A DNA stretch of 44,812 nt from Sporomusaceae bacterium UBA7701 (GTDB lineage: Bacteria; Bacillota; Negativicutes; Sporomusales; UBA7701): the NCBI GenBank assembly GCA_002482545.1, contig DLGF01000017.1, positions 48,426 through 93,237 on the forward strand. Reading direction: 5' to 3'. Shown here piece by piece: positions 9,399 through 18,497 of the stretch. The notes under the pieces are model-generated. The model was not told where the DNA came from. It ran no database searches and saw only the letters and a list, made by a program, of their open reading frames with translations. The translations under genes were made by a program, and so were the position numbers. Positions within the stretch are counted from its first letter, which is position 1. The number at the start of each line of letters is the position of its first letter.

Positions 9399-10688
9399 AT
9401 GCTTTCCAGAACCGATGTCGTTAATCTCATTCAGGCCGGGGTAATGCCGGCGCTGGGCTGCACCGAGCCGGGCGCGGTGGCCCTGGCGGCGGCCTATGCC
9501 AGGCAGGCGCTGGGACAGGACCCGAATATTGTGGCGGTTGAGGTTGACGGTAACGTATATAAAAACGGTTTGGCCGTAGGTATCCCCGGGACGGGAGAGG
9601 TCGGTCTGCCGATTGCCGCGGCCCTCGGCGCGCTCATCGGCGATCCCGGCCTTCAGCTTCAGGTGCTGAGCGCCTGCACCCCCGACCTGCTGGAGGCCGC
9701 CCGGGCCATGATCAAAAGCGGCGGTATAGCGATTGCTTTAAATGACAGTCAGGGACTGCGGGTCAGAGTCACCTTGCGCACCGCTGAAGGGCGTCAGGCC
9801 GTAGCGGTGCTGGAAGGCGGCCACACCAACCTCACTCAGCTCGAAGTCGACGGGGAAGTGCTTGTCCGCAAACTGAACCAAACCAAGCAGGCCGGCTGGA
9901 AAATACCCAATCCCTGCTCCATCCAACTGGCGGACATGATCCGGGTGATTGAAGAAATGCCGGAAGAGGAACTGGGCTTTTTGGCCGAGTGCGTCCGGAT
10001 GAACCGGCACGCAGCTGAATGCGGGCTGCGGGACCGCTTGGGCATGGCTGTGGGCGCCCATCTGCAGGATCTGGTCCGGGAAGGGCTGTCCGACGACCTG
10101 GTCAATCACGCCAAAATCCTGACTGCGGCGGGGGCGGACGCCCGGATGTCCGGGCTCAACATCCCGGTCATGAGCGTGGCCGGCAGCGGCAATCACGGCT
10201 TGACCGCCATTCTGCCGGTGGTGGCGGTGGCCGAGCGGCTGGGGCTGGATGACGCCAAGCTCCATAAAGGGCTGGCCATCAGCGTTGTGACTACCCAATA
10301 TATCAAAGGATATACCGGGGGCTTATCGGCGCTGTGCGGCTGCGCGGTGGCGGCGGCCACCGGAGCCTGCGCGGCCATCGTCTGGCTGATGGGTGGCACG
10401 TCCGAGCAAATCGGCGGGGCGATAAAAAACATGGTGGCCAACCTGACCGGAATGATTTGCGACGGCGGCAAGGTGGGCTGCGCTCTGAAACTGGCCACCG
10501 CCGCCGGGACGGCTGTCGAGACGGCGCTCCTTACCATGCGGGGGGTCGTCGTGCCGTGCAGCAACGGCATCATTTTCGCCTCGGCGGAAGACACCATCCG
10601 CAACCTGGGGATGGTCAGCAATCCCGGCATGCTGCAGACCGATAAAGTCATCTTGGATATCATGCTGGAAAAGGGCAGAATTCAATAG
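9399..10688 (+). CDS. L-cysteine desulfidase / UPF0597 (CyuA, YhaM) family protein
   Basis: 429 residues. The true start is the ATG at 9399, eight bases after AAAGGAGG. Earlier in-frame starts lie inside the sigma-54 promoter. The protein has the family opening MPALGCTEPGAVALA (C21) and further conserved cysteines in ALCGCAVAAATGAC and MICDGGKVGCALK, expected to bind a [4Fe-4S] cluster as in serine dehydratase-like enzymes. Family members split L-cysteine to pyruvate, sulfide and ammonia, or act on related substrates. Control by the neighbouring sigma-54 activator is strongly suggested by the promoter and activator sites. The exact substrate is not proven by sequence. Confidence 0.85.
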   Translation: MLSRTDVVNLIQAGVMPALGCTEPGAVALAAAYARQALGQDPNIVAVEVDGNVYKNGLAVGIPGTGEVGLPIAAALGALIGDPGLQLQVLSACTPDLLEAARAMIKSGGIAIALNDSQGLRVRVTLRTAEGRQAVAVLEGGHTNLTQLEVDGEVLVRKLNQTKQAGWKIPNPCSIQLADMIRVIEEMPEEELGFLAECVRMNRHAAECGLRDRLGMAVGAHLQDLVREGLSDDLVNHAKILTAAGADARMSGLNIPVMSVAGSGNHGLTAILPVVAVAERLGLDDAKLHKGLAISVVTTQYIKGYTGGLSALCGCAVAAATGACAAIVWLMGGTSEQIGGAIKNMVANLTGMICDGGKVGCALKLATAAGTAVETALLTMRGVVVPCSNGIIFASAEDTIRNLGMVSNPGMLQTDKVILDIMLEKGRIQ

Positions 10689-10697
10689 TCTAACGCT

Positions 10698-10733
10698 AAG
10701 GCAGGAGGATTTATCCTCCTGCCTTTCCTTTTT
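10698..10733 (+). terminator. terminator after cysteine desulfidase gene
   Basis: A 12-base stem (AAGGCAGGAGGA with TCCTCCTGCCTT) and a 4-base loop are followed by a T-rich tract. It begins 10 bases after the stop codon. Confidence 0.88.
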
Positions 10734-10807
10734 GCGGTATAAACCCGGCAAATGTTGCCAATAATGTATAAGGGCAGAAGGATTGTACAAAAATATACCG
10801 TAGACAA

Positions 10808-10836
10808 TTGTCAAGCGAAACCCCATCTGGTAAAAT
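10808..10836 (+). promoter_or_regulatory. sigma-A promoter of secG
   Basis: TTGTCA (10808-10813) and TAAAAT (10831-10836) are separated by exactly 17 bases, and the secG ATG lies 29 bases further on. Confidence 0.7.
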
Positions 10837-10865
10837 AGAGTGGTACAATTGGCTAGGGGGGTGTT

Positions 10866-11102
10866 ATGAAAGTGAAGGAAGCGCTAATGGTTCTCGATGC
10901 TATCATATCGATTGCGCTTATTGCCGTAGTCGTGCTGCAGTCAGGCAAGAGCGCCGGCCTGTCCGGGTCAATAGCCGGCGGGGCGGAAACCATCTTCGGC
11001 AGCAAGAAAAAGGGCCTGGATGAAATATTGGCCAAGGCAACTATGATCTTAGGTCTGGTATTCGGCATAGTCACGCTGGTTTTGGTGAAGCTGTCGTCAT
11101 AG
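10866..11102 (+). CDS. secG: preprotein translocase subunit SecG
   Basis: 78 residues with two hydrophobic membrane segments (about 8-24 and 55-75) separated by the loop GLSGSIAGGAETIFGSKKKG, which is the SecG signature. It is an accessory subunit of the SecYEG protein-export channel. It has its own promoter and terminator, so it is monocistronic here. Confidence 0.93.
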   Translation: MKVKEALMVLDAIISIALIAVVVLQSGKSAGLSGSIAGGAETIFGSKKKGLDEILAKATMILGLVFGIVTLVLVKLSS

Positions 11103-11109
11103 TAGCTTT

Positions 11110-11140
11110 AATACCTCAATGGCCACATTGAGGTATTTTG
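11110..11140 (+). terminator. terminator after secG
   Basis: A perfect 12-base stem (AATACCTCAATG with CATTGAGGTATT) closes the loop GCCA and is followed by TTTTG. Confidence 0.85.
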
Positions 11141-11187
11141 AGTATTTTAAGGGATAACCCCGTCTAGTGTAAGGAGGAAAAACAACA

Positions 11188-13191
11188 ATGGATCTCGTGT
11201 ACCTTGCCCCTTTGGCCGGGATAGTGGCACTGGCTTTCGCCGCTTATCTCATGGCCAGTGTATTAAAAGAGAGCCCTGGCAATGCGAAGATGCAGGAAAT
11301 TTCCAATGCCATCTTCGAAGGGGCCATGGCCTTTCTCAACCGGCAGTATAAGACGCTCATTCCTTTTACCGTCATCATCTTTGGCATACTGTATTTTGTA
11401 AATGGCTTCGGACTGGCGATATCCTTCCTGGTTGGCGCGACCTGCTCGGCCATCGCCGGCTACATCGGCATGACCTCGACGACCAAGTCCAATGCCCGGA
11501 CCACGGAAGCGGCCCGCCACAGCCTGAACAAGGCGCTGGGAGTATCCTTCCGGGCCGGCGCGGTTATGGGCATGTCCGTCGCAGGCCTCGGCCTTCTGGG
11601 CGTGTCGGTCTTATACATAATCTTCCGCGATCCCGTGGTGATCAACAGCTTTGCCTTTGGCGCCAGCGCCATCGCCTTTTTCGCCCGGATCGGCGGCGGC
11701 ATCTATACTAAAGCTGCCGACGTGGGCGCCGACCTGGTCGGTAAAGTCGAAGCCGGCATTCCGGAAGATGATCCGCGCAACCCGGCCGTTATCGCCGACA
11801 ACGTGGGCGATAATGTCGGCGACACCGCCGGCATGGGGGCCGACCTCTTCGAATCCTACGGCGCGACCGCCATCGCGGCCATGCTGATCGGCAACACCCT
11901 GTTCGGCATCAACGGCGTTATCTTTCCGCTGCTCATCGGCGCGGCCGGAATCGCCGCCGCCATCGTCAGCACCTTCCTGGTCCGCACCGGCGAGGATGGA
12001 GATCCTCAGGCCGCCCTCAACCGCGGTCTGTGGGGCACCAATGTCATCACCGCCGTCCTGGCTTATTTCCTGGCTTCCTCCGTCTTTGGCGACAAAGGCT
12101 TCGGCATCTTCATCGCCATTGTCTCCGGCCTGGTCGTAAATATTTTGGTCGGCATGATCACCGAGTACTATACCTCCAACGCCAAAGCGCCCTGTCAGCA
12201 CATCGCCGACGCATCGCAGACCGGTCCGGCCACCAACATTATTGCCGGCATCGCCACCGGCCTTCGCAGCACCGCGCTGCCGATGATTGTCTTTGCCGCA
12301 GCCACCTACATCGCTTTCACCTATGCCGGCATCTACGGCATCGCCATGGCGGCCATGGGCATGCTCTGCACCGCTGGCATGGTCGTGGCGGTTGACTCCT
12401 TCGGACCGGTCGCCGACAACGCCGGCGGCATCGCCGAAATGGCCGAGCTTGGTCCGGAAGTCCGCAAAACCACTGACAAGCTGGACTCGGTCGGCAATAC
12501 CACCGCCGCGATCGCGAAGGGCTTTGCCATCGGCTCCGCCGCGCTCACCGCGCTCGCCCTCTTTACCGCCTTCGGCGAAGAAATCGCCAAGAACCCGAAA
12601 CTCAGCGGGCTCGTGACCGGCGGCCACCTGGTGGTCAACCTGACCGAACCGGGGGTCATCATCGGCATCTTCCTCGGCGCCACCCTGCCTTTCCTGGTAT
12701 GCGCCTTCACCATGGAAGCGGTCGGCAAGGCCGCCTTTGAAATGATCGGCGAAGTGCGCCGCCAGTTCCGTGAGATTCCGGGCATTATGGAAGGCACCGG
12801 CCGTCCTGACTATGCCCGCTGCGTAGACATTTCGACCCGCGCCGCCATTCGCGAAATGGTCGTTCCCGGCATCTTCGCGGTCGGTACGCCGATTCTCGTC
12901 GGCTTTTTGATGGGCGCCAAAGCTCTGGCCGGTTTCCTGGCCGGCGCCACCGCCGCCGGGGTGCTGCTGGCCATCTTCATGGCCAACGCCGGCGGAGCCT
13001 GGGACAACGCCAAGAAATACATCGAATCAGGCAAATTAGGCGGCAAGGGCTCCGAGCCCCATAAAGCCGCGGTTATCGGCGACACGGTCGGCGATCCCTT
13101 CAAGGATACTTCCGGCCCGGCGATGAACCCGCTCATCAAGGTGGCGGGAACCATTTCGCTGATTATTGCGCCGCTCCTGGGCAAAATGTAA
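11188..13191 (+). CDS. hppA: membrane-bound ion-translocating pyrophosphatase
   Basis: 667 residues with about 16 hydrophobic segments. The substrate-site motifs DVGADLVGKVEAGIPEDDPR and DNVGDNVGDTAGMGADLFES and the C-terminal DTVGDPFKDTSGP are intact. After GNTT (436-439) the next residue is Ala, which in this family marks the K+-dependent class; K+-independent pumps carry Lys. It hydrolyses cytoplasmic pyrophosphate and pumps H+ or Na+ out of the cell; the ion cannot be settled from motifs I can read. GGAGG precedes the ATG, and flanking terminators make it monocistronic. Confidence 0.95.
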   Translation: MDLVYLAPLAGIVALAFAAYLMASVLKESPGNAKMQEISNAIFEGAMAFLNRQYKTLIPFTVIIFGILYFVNGFGLAISFLVGATCSAIAGYIGMTSTTKSNARTTEAARHSLNKALGVSFRAGAVMGMSVAGLGLLGVSVLYIIFRDPVVINSFAFGASAIAFFARIGGGIYTKAADVGADLVGKVEAGIPEDDPRNPAVIADNVGDNVGDTAGMGADLFESYGATAIAAMLIGNTLFGINGVIFPLLIGAAGIAAAIVSTFLVRTGEDGDPQAALNRGLWGTNVITAVLAYFLASSVFGDKGFGIFIAIVSGLVVNILVGMITEYYTSNAKAPCQHIADASQTGPATNIIAGIATGLRSTALPMIVFAAATYIAFTYAGIYGIAMAAMGMLCTAGMVVAVDSFGPVADNAGGIAEMAELGPEVRKTTDKLDSVGNTTAAIAKGFAIGSAALTALALFTAFGEEIAKNPKLSGLVTGGHLVVNLTEPGVIIGIFLGATLPFLVCAFTMEAVGKAAFEMIGEVRRQFREIPGIMEGTGRPDYARCVDISTRAAIREMVVPGIFAVGTPILVGFLMGAKALAGFLAGATAAGVLLAIFMANAGGAWDNAKKYIESGKLGGKGSEPHKAAVIGDTVGDPFKDTSGPAMNPLIKVAGTISLIIAPLLGKM

Positions 13192-13202
13192 TAACGGTCT
13201 CC

Positions 13203-13233
13203 AAAGGCTGCCGGCATATGCCGGCAGCCTTTT
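13203..13233 (+). terminator. terminator after hppA
   Basis: A perfect 30-base palindrome (13203-13232) starts with AAAGGCTGCCGGCAT and ends in TTT, 11 bases after the hppA stop. It should work in both directions. Confidence 0.85.
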
Positions 13234-13321
13234 CACATCATCGCCCGCCCGCCCGGAATACGGGCAGGCCGCGGGCGCGAAAAGTCGGGAAGGCAATACT
13301 ATGTTTAAAATTGGCTAAAAA

Positions 13322-13330
13322 TGGTATAAT
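13322..13330 (+). promoter_or_regulatory. extended -10 promoter for esterase operon
   Basis: TGGTATAAT (13322-13330) is an extended -10 element (TGnTATAAT) with no good -35 box. It lies 35 bases upstream of the esterase start. Confidence 0.55.
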
Positions 13331-13365
13331 GTACAATGACGATCTTTTAGTGGGGAGGCATTTTT

Positions 13366-14124
13366 TTGGCGATCATTCCTGGCGCCGAGCCCTTTTTTTT
13401 CCCCGGAGGAAGCCGGGGCGCCCTTTTGATCCACGGTTTTACCGGATCACCGTCCGAGATGCGGCTGCTGGGAGAGGATCTTCACACCCGGGGATATACG
13501 GTACTGGGGCCGCGCCTGTGCGGACACGGCACTTCCGAGGCCGATCTGGCGCAAACCGGCTGGCTTCACTGGTACAGCGCCGTCGAGGACGGTTATCACT
13601 TGCTGAAATCCCTCTGCCGGGACGTTTATGTGGCCGGACTTTCCATGGGCGGGCTGCTTGCCCTCAAATTGGCCGCCGAATACCCGGTGGCGCGCGTGGC
13701 GTCTTTGAGCGCCCCCATCTTTCTCGCCGACAAACGGCTGCCGCTGTTGCCGATTTACCGCCTGTTCCGGGGCTATGTTCCCAAACGGCGGCGAAAAATG
13801 GATGTGGCGGATATCTACAATGTAGCCTATGGCCAAACGCCCTTAAGCAGCCTGAACAGCCTGCTGGAACTCATAAAACAGGTGGACGGACTGTTGCCCG
13901 CGATCGCTGCGCCGGCCCTGGTGATGCAGTCCCGCAGCGAGCATACCGTGCTCCCGGCCAGCGCCTCGCACATTTATGAGCGGCTTGGCAGCCAGGAGAA
14001 GGAACTCGCCTGGCTGGACCGGTCCGGGCATGTAATTACCCTGGATATTGAACGCGAGCAGGTCTATCAGGCAATTGGAGAATTTTTTGCAGGAGGAAAC
14101 TCGGAACATGAAGGAACGGAATGA
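13366..14124 (+). CDS. carboxylesterase (Est30-like alpha/beta hydrolase)
   Basis: 252 residues, starting at a TTG behind GGGGAGG. The oxyanion motif LLIHGFTGSP, nucleophile Ser93 in GLSMGG and the C-terminal catalytic His in SGHVITLD match the Geobacillus Est30 / monoacylglycerol lipase type. The acid position appears as Glu in RSEHTVLP where Est30 has Asp (inference from alignment by eye). It probably hydrolyses short- to medium-chain esters in the cytoplasm. It overlaps the following thioesterase gene by 17 bases and forms an operon with it and rnr. Confidence 0.85.
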   Translation: MAIIPGAEPFFFPGGSRGALLIHGFTGSPSEMRLLGEDLHTRGYTVLGPRLCGHGTSEADLAQTGWLHWYSAVEDGYHLLKSLCRDVYVAGLSMGGLLALKLAAEYPVARVASLSAPIFLADKRLPLLPIYRLFRGYVPKRRRKMDVADIYNVAYGQTPLSSLNSLLELIKQVDGLLPAIAAPALVMQSRSEHTVLPASASHIYERLGSQEKELAWLDRSGHVITLDIEREQVYQAIGEFFAGGNSEHEGTE

Positions 14125-14509
14125 ATGGTGCTTTGCCTGCGGCAAGCTCAACCCGATCGGCCTAAAGATGCAGTTTAGCGAAGAAGGTGAAAAATACATC
14201 GCCCATTTTACTCCCGGCCCTGAGCATCAGGGCTATGACGGCATTATGCACGGAGGACTGATCGGCACCCTCCTGGACGAGATCATGGCCCGCTACCCCT
14301 ACGCCAAGGGCCTCAACGCCGTGACCGCCAGGCTGGAGGTCCGCTACCGCCAGCCGACCCCCATCGGCCAGACTCTGACCGTCGCCGGCTGGATGGTGGA
14401 ACGGCGCGGGCGCCGCATCGAAATGGCCGGTTCGGTCGCGCTGGCGGACGGCACCGTTACCGCCGAAGGAAAAGCTACCGTGATGGTGGTGGAGGAAGTG
14501 AGACCGTGA
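14108..14509 (+). CDS. PaaI-like hotdog thioesterase
   Basis: 133 residues. The ATG at 14108 is chosen because AGGAGG lies 11 bases upstream; the frame is open further back inside the esterase gene. The hotdog-fold motif IMHGGLIGTLLDEIMA and C-terminal strands fit the PaaI/YbgC-like acyl-CoA thioesterase family. WCFACGKLNPIGL at the N-terminus is a common opening of this subgroup. Its stop codon overlaps the GTG of rnr by four bases. The physiological acyl-CoA is unknown. Confidence 0.8.
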   Translation: MKERNEWCFACGKLNPIGLKMQFSEEGEKYIAHFTPGPEHQGYDGIMHGGLIGTLLDEIMARYPYAKGLNAVTARLEVRYRQPTPIGQTLTVAGWMVERRGRRIEMAGSVALADGTVTAEGKATVMVVEEVRP

Positions 14510-16758
14510 ATTTGAAAGAAAAAATCGTGGCCTTTATGCGGCATGAGGCCTACAAGCCTCTCACAGCCGAGGATTTGGCCGAGGAACTCGGCCTGAAAGC
14601 GAAAGAACTGGCGGAATTCTGGCCGGCCCTGGAGGAACTGGAGCAGAACGCCGACATCATCAAAACCCGGTTCGGCAAATACGGCGTTCCCGAGCGCATG
14701 AACCTCATGGTGGGGACGCTGGCGGCCAGTGAAAAGGGGTTTGGCTTTGTGCTGTCGGAAGTGCCGGCCGAGCCCGATGTGCACATTCCGGCGGAAGCCA
14801 TGGCGACCGCCATGCACGGCGACCGGGTGGTGGCGAGGATCCACTCCCGGCAGCCCGGCCACGGCAAAGCCCGGGAAGGCGAGATCATCCGCATCGTCCG
14901 CCGGGCCAACACCCGAGTTGTGGGGACCTTCGAGGGCAGCCGCCATTATGGGTTTGTCACCCCGGACGAAACGCGGCTGCGGCAGGACATATTCGTGCCC
15001 AAAGGCGAATTCAACGGCGCGAAAAACGGTTCGAAAGTGGTCGTGGAAATAACGAAATGGCCGGAAAAGAAACGCAGCGCCGAGGGGCGGATCGTCGAGC
15101 TTTTGGGCCACAAAGGCGACCCGGGCATTGAGATACTGTCGATCATAAAAAAACATAATCTGCCTACGGCCTTTCCGCCCGAAGTCGACCAGGCGGCCGA
15201 CCGCATCCCGCAAACCATTGAGCCGGGAGAAATAGCCGGCCGGCGGGACCTGCGCGATCTGCCCATCGTCACCATCGACTCGGAAGACGCCAGGGATCTC
15301 GACGACGGAGTGCATGTCGTCCGCCTGAAGAACGGCAGGTACCTTCTCGGGGTGCATATTGCCGACGTCAGCCACTATGTGCGGGAAAACAGCCCCCTCG
15401 ACAACGAGGCCCGGGAACGGGGGACCAGCGTCTATCTGGTCGACCGGGTGCTCCCCATGCTGCCGCCGCGCCTCTCCAACGGCATCTGCAGCCTGAACGC
15501 CGGCGAGGACCGGCTGACTCTCTCGGCCCACATGGAGGTGGACCACCGGGGGAATGTCGTCAGCTATGAAATCTTTCCCAGCATCATCCGGGTTCACACC
15601 CGGCTGTCCTACAACATCGTCCGGCGGGTCCTGGTCGACAATGATGAAGAGCTGAAGGCCAAGTATCAGGCGCTCCTGCCCCAACTGGAAAACATGGAGC
15701 GGCTCTGCCACATTCTCCGGGGCCGGAGAATGCGCCGCGGCGCGATCGACTTTGATTTCCCCGAGCTCAAAGTCAAGCTCGACGACCGGGGGCAACCCGT
15801 CGCGATTGAAAAACGGCTTCGCACCATCGCCGAGTCGATCGTTGAAGAATTCATGCTCCTGGCCAACGAAACGGTGGCCGAGCACATGGACGGCCTGGAG
15901 GTGCCTTTTGTTTTCCGGGTGCATGAAGAGCCGGAGCCGGAGAAGATGACCAAGCTCAACAACCTGCTTCATAATTTCGGACAAGCCTTGGGGCGGACCG
16001 AGGACATTCAGCCCAAGTCCCTGCAGAAAGTCCTCGGCCGCATCGCCGGACGCCCGGAGGAGAAACTCATCAGCACGGTCATGCTCCGGTCGTTGAAGCA
16101 GGCGAGATATGAGGCGGAAAACCTGGGCCATTTCGGCCTGGCCGCCCAATACTATACGCACTTTACCTCGCCCATCAGGCGCTATCCCGACCTGATCGTC
16201 CACCGCATTCTCCGGGAGACCTTCACCACCGGCGATATTTCGGCCAAGCGGCGGCAAAAGCTGGCCGCCATGCTCCCGGAGCTGGCCCTGCACTCCTCCC
16301 GGCGGGAGAGGGCGGCGGCGGAGGCGGAACGGGAAACCGTCGATCTCAAAAAAGTCGAATATATGGCCCAGTTCGTGGGGGATGAATTTGCCGGGATTAT
16401 CAGCGGCGTAACGGCTTTTGGCATTTTCGTGGAACTGGAGAACGGCGTGGAGGGCCTTGTGCATGTCTCCACCATGGATGACGACTACTATCATTACGCC
16501 GAGGAACGGTACGCGCTGATCGGCGAGCGGAGCGGCCGCGTCTACCGGCTGGGCGACCCGGTCAAAATCACGCTGCGCAAGGTCAACCCCGAGGAGCGGA
16601 CCATCGACTTCGAACTGGCTGCGTCCCAGCTTAGGGCCAAGGCCGGCGGGCGAAAGGACGCCAAGCCTTCCAAAAATGGGAAATCGCGGTCGCAAGCCAG
16701 GCCGGACAAGCCCAAACCCAAAAAGACCGGCCCGGAAAAGACCCGGCGAAAGAAATGA
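14506..16758 (+). CDS. rnr: ribonuclease R
   Basis: 750 residues, normal for RNase R. Domain order: N-terminal winged helix (1-60), cold-shock OB domains, the RNB catalytic domain with the acidic Mg-binding cluster TIDSEDARDLDD (256-267), an S1 RNA-binding domain (about 620-710, GIISGVTAFGIFVELENGVEG) and a Lys/Arg-rich tail. It degrades structured RNA 3' to 5' and in other bacteria acts with SmpB/tmRNA in mRNA decay and tmRNA maturation, which fits smpB and ssrA lying close downstream. Translation starts at GTG, coupled to the thioesterase stop. Confidence 0.96.
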   Translation: MNLKEKIVAFMRHEAYKPLTAEDLAEELGLKAKELAEFWPALEELEQNADIIKTRFGKYGVPERMNLMVGTLAASEKGFGFVLSEVPAEPDVHIPAEAMATAMHGDRVVARIHSRQPGHGKAREGEIIRIVRRANTRVVGTFEGSRHYGFVTPDETRLRQDIFVPKGEFNGAKNGSKVVVEITKWPEKKRSAEGRIVELLGHKGDPGIEILSIIKKHNLPTAFPPEVDQAADRIPQTIEPGEIAGRRDLRDLPIVTIDSEDARDLDDGVHVVRLKNGRYLLGVHIADVSHYVRENSPLDNEARERGTSVYLVDRVLPMLPPRLSNGICSLNAGEDRLTLSAHMEVDHRGNVVSYEIFPSIIRVHTRLSYNIVRRVLVDNDEELKAKYQALLPQLENMERLCHILRGRRMRRGAIDFDFPELKVKLDDRGQPVAIEKRLRTIAESIVEEFMLLANETVAEHMDGLEVPFVFRVHEEPEPEKMTKLNNLLHNFGQALGRTEDIQPKSLQKVLGRIAGRPEEKLISTVMLRSLKQARYEAENLGHFGLAAQYYTHFTSPIRRYPDLIVHRILRETFTTGDISAKRRQKLAAMLPELALHSSRRERAAAEAERETVDLKKVEYMAQFVGDEFAGIISGVTAFGIFVELENGVEGLVHVSTMDDDYYHYAEERYALIGERSGRVYRLGDPVKITLRKVNPEERTIDFELAASQLRAKAGGRKDAKPSKNGKSRSQARPDKPKPKKTGPEKTRRKK

Positions 16759-16776
16759 CTGGAAGACCATAGATGC

Positions 16777-16818
16777 ATACGTACCCGGAACGCCTTTACA
16801 CGCGGGAAGGGTACGTAT
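16777..16818. repeat. inverted repeat upstream of histidine kinase
   Basis: ATACGTACCC (16777-16786) and GGGTACGTAT (16809-16818) are exact reverse complements separated by 22 bases, between rnr and the kinase start. It could be an operator or an mRNA hairpin. No T-run follows. Confidence 0.4.
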
Positions 16819-16862
16819 CCTATACATATGGATAATACGCGACCTATTCCGGAGGTGGTATA

Positions 16863-18416
16863 TTGCTAAACCGAGGGAGAGTCGTGCTAATCGTCCTTAT
16901 TCTAATTCTTTTAACGCTGACCAGCCTTCACCACTACTTTGCCCTTTACCGCGAAACGCTGGGCACTTACCAGTGCCAAGTCAACCGGATTTCCCAGTAC
17001 CTGGAATTGTACCTGAACGGACGGATTCAGGCTTTGCAAATGCTGGCGGCTGACAAGGAGATGGAAGGGCTGAACCCGGAGAATATCCGGGCGGAACTGA
17101 CGCGGGTCGCCAAGGTGCTCGGCCTCGTCAATATGGCGGTAATTGCTCCGGACAGCCGGTTTATCGTCACCATCGATCCCAATCAGCCTGAATCCGCCGC
17201 AGACCCGGCCAGCCTGCAAAAAGCCCTGAACGGGGAGAGCGCGGTCACCGACCGGATCGGCTATGGAGCGCAGGATGATTACTTTATCAGCATCCGCGTC
17301 CCCATTCACGGCTCCCGGAGAGAAGTCGTCGCCGTGCTGTCCGCCGGCCTGCCGCCGCAGGAATTATACCGGGTCATTAATTATGAGTCGTTGCCGGCGG
17401 AAGACGAGCTCTTCCTTCTCGACAGCGGCGGCCGGCTCATTGCAACCCAGCCTGGCGCCGGTCAGCCGCTCCCGGCCGAACTGCAGCGAAAAATTTTCGC
17501 CAACCAGGCCGGCTATTTCACGGCCCAGTCGGCCTGGTCCAATTCGCCCATGCTGTACTTTTACACCTCGCCCGCCCGGACGCCGTGGCGTCTGGCCCAT
17601 GGCGTCCCGGCCGGAGGCGTCTTCTATGCTTTGGGGAAACAGCTTCTCGCGGTTGCCGTCATCTTCTGCCTGCTCCTTGGGCTGATGACCGTCCTGTTCA
17701 GGGACCTGCAGCGGGAAGTCCGTCTTCGCCGCGAAATCGAATTCCAGCGGTTCGAGCGCCTGTCGGCCGTCAGCCAGCTGGCGGCGGCCATCGCTCACGA
17801 GATCCGCAACCCCCTTACCGCGATCCGCGGCTTTGTCCAATTGCTCAAGCTGCGGTCCGGCCATCTCGCCCCGCCCGGCCATCTCGACCTCATTCTCGGG
17901 GAGATCGACCGGGTCAATCAGCTCATCGAAGGCTTCCGGGCCCTCGACAAGCCCGCCGAAGACTCGGCCAGGCAGCCGGTCGAACTGGCGGACACCGTCC
18001 AGGACGTCGTTACCCTGATGGAAGGCCAGGCGCTCATGAAGCGGGTCCGGCTGAACGTAACGGTCGAGCGGACCGCATCGGTCCTCGGCAGCGCCAATCA
18101 GCTCAAGCAAGTCTGGCTGAATCTCATCCGCAACGCCCTGGAGGCCAGTCCGGACAAGGGGACGGTTGAAGTGAAGGTGACGCGCCGGGACGGGAAGGCT
18201 TTGGTCAGCGTCGCCGACAGCGGAACGGGGATTTCCAAGGAGGTAATGGCCAAACTGGGAAAGCCCTTTTTCACGACGAAGGAAACCGGAACCGGGCTGG
18301 GGCTTTCGGTATGCTACAATATCATCCGCAGCCACGGCGGCAAGCTGGAGGTCGAAAGCGCGCCGGGGCGCGGCACCATTTTCACGGCAAGCCTGCCGCT
18401 GGAGGAAGAAAGCTGA
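16863..18416 (+). CDS. membrane sensor histidine kinase
   Basis: 517 residues, starting at TTG behind GGAGGTGG. Layout: a membrane helix (7-25), an extracellular sensor of Cache type (about 30-250), a second helix (about 258-280), a HisKA domain with phospho-acceptor His312 in AIAHEIRNPLTAIRGF, and a HATPase domain with N-box NLIRNALEAS and G-box GTGLGLSVCYNI. The H-box and overall form resemble sporulation phosphorelay kinases (Kin family). No response regulator gene is adjacent, which is also common for such kinases. Signal and partner are unknown. Confidence 0.85.
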   Translation: MLNRGRVVLIVLILILLTLTSLHHYFALYRETLGTYQCQVNRISQYLELYLNGRIQALQMLAADKEMEGLNPENIRAELTRVAKVLGLVNMAVIAPDSRFIVTIDPNQPESAADPASLQKALNGESAVTDRIGYGAQDDYFISIRVPIHGSRREVVAVLSAGLPPQELYRVINYESLPAEDELFLLDSGGRLIATQPGAGQPLPAELQRKIFANQAGYFTAQSAWSNSPMLYFYTSPARTPWRLAHGVPAGGVFYALGKQLLAVAVIFCLLLGLMTVLFRDLQREVRLRREIEFQRFERLSAVSQLAAAIAHEIRNPLTAIRGFVQLLKLRSGHLAPPGHLDLILGEIDRVNQLIEGFRALDKPAEDSARQPVELADTVQDVVTLMEGQALMKRVRLNVTVERTASVLGSANQLKQVWLNLIRNALEASPDKGTVEVKVTRRDGKALVSVADSGTGISKEVMAKLGKPFFTTKETGTGLGLSVCYNIIRSHGGKLEVESAPGRGTIFTASLPLEEES

Positions 18417-18455
18417 AAATCACCAGGGCGGATGTTTCCTTGTTTCGTCCGGTTA

Positions 18456-18464
18456 TGCTATAAT
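18456..18464 (+). promoter_or_regulatory. extended -10 promoter of smpB
   Basis: TGCTATAAT (18456-18464) is a perfect extended -10 element 34 bases upstream of the smpB start. The -35 region is weak. Confidence 0.55.
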
Positions 18465-18497
18465 ATACAGTACACGCCGCGGAATGGAGTGGCCAGT

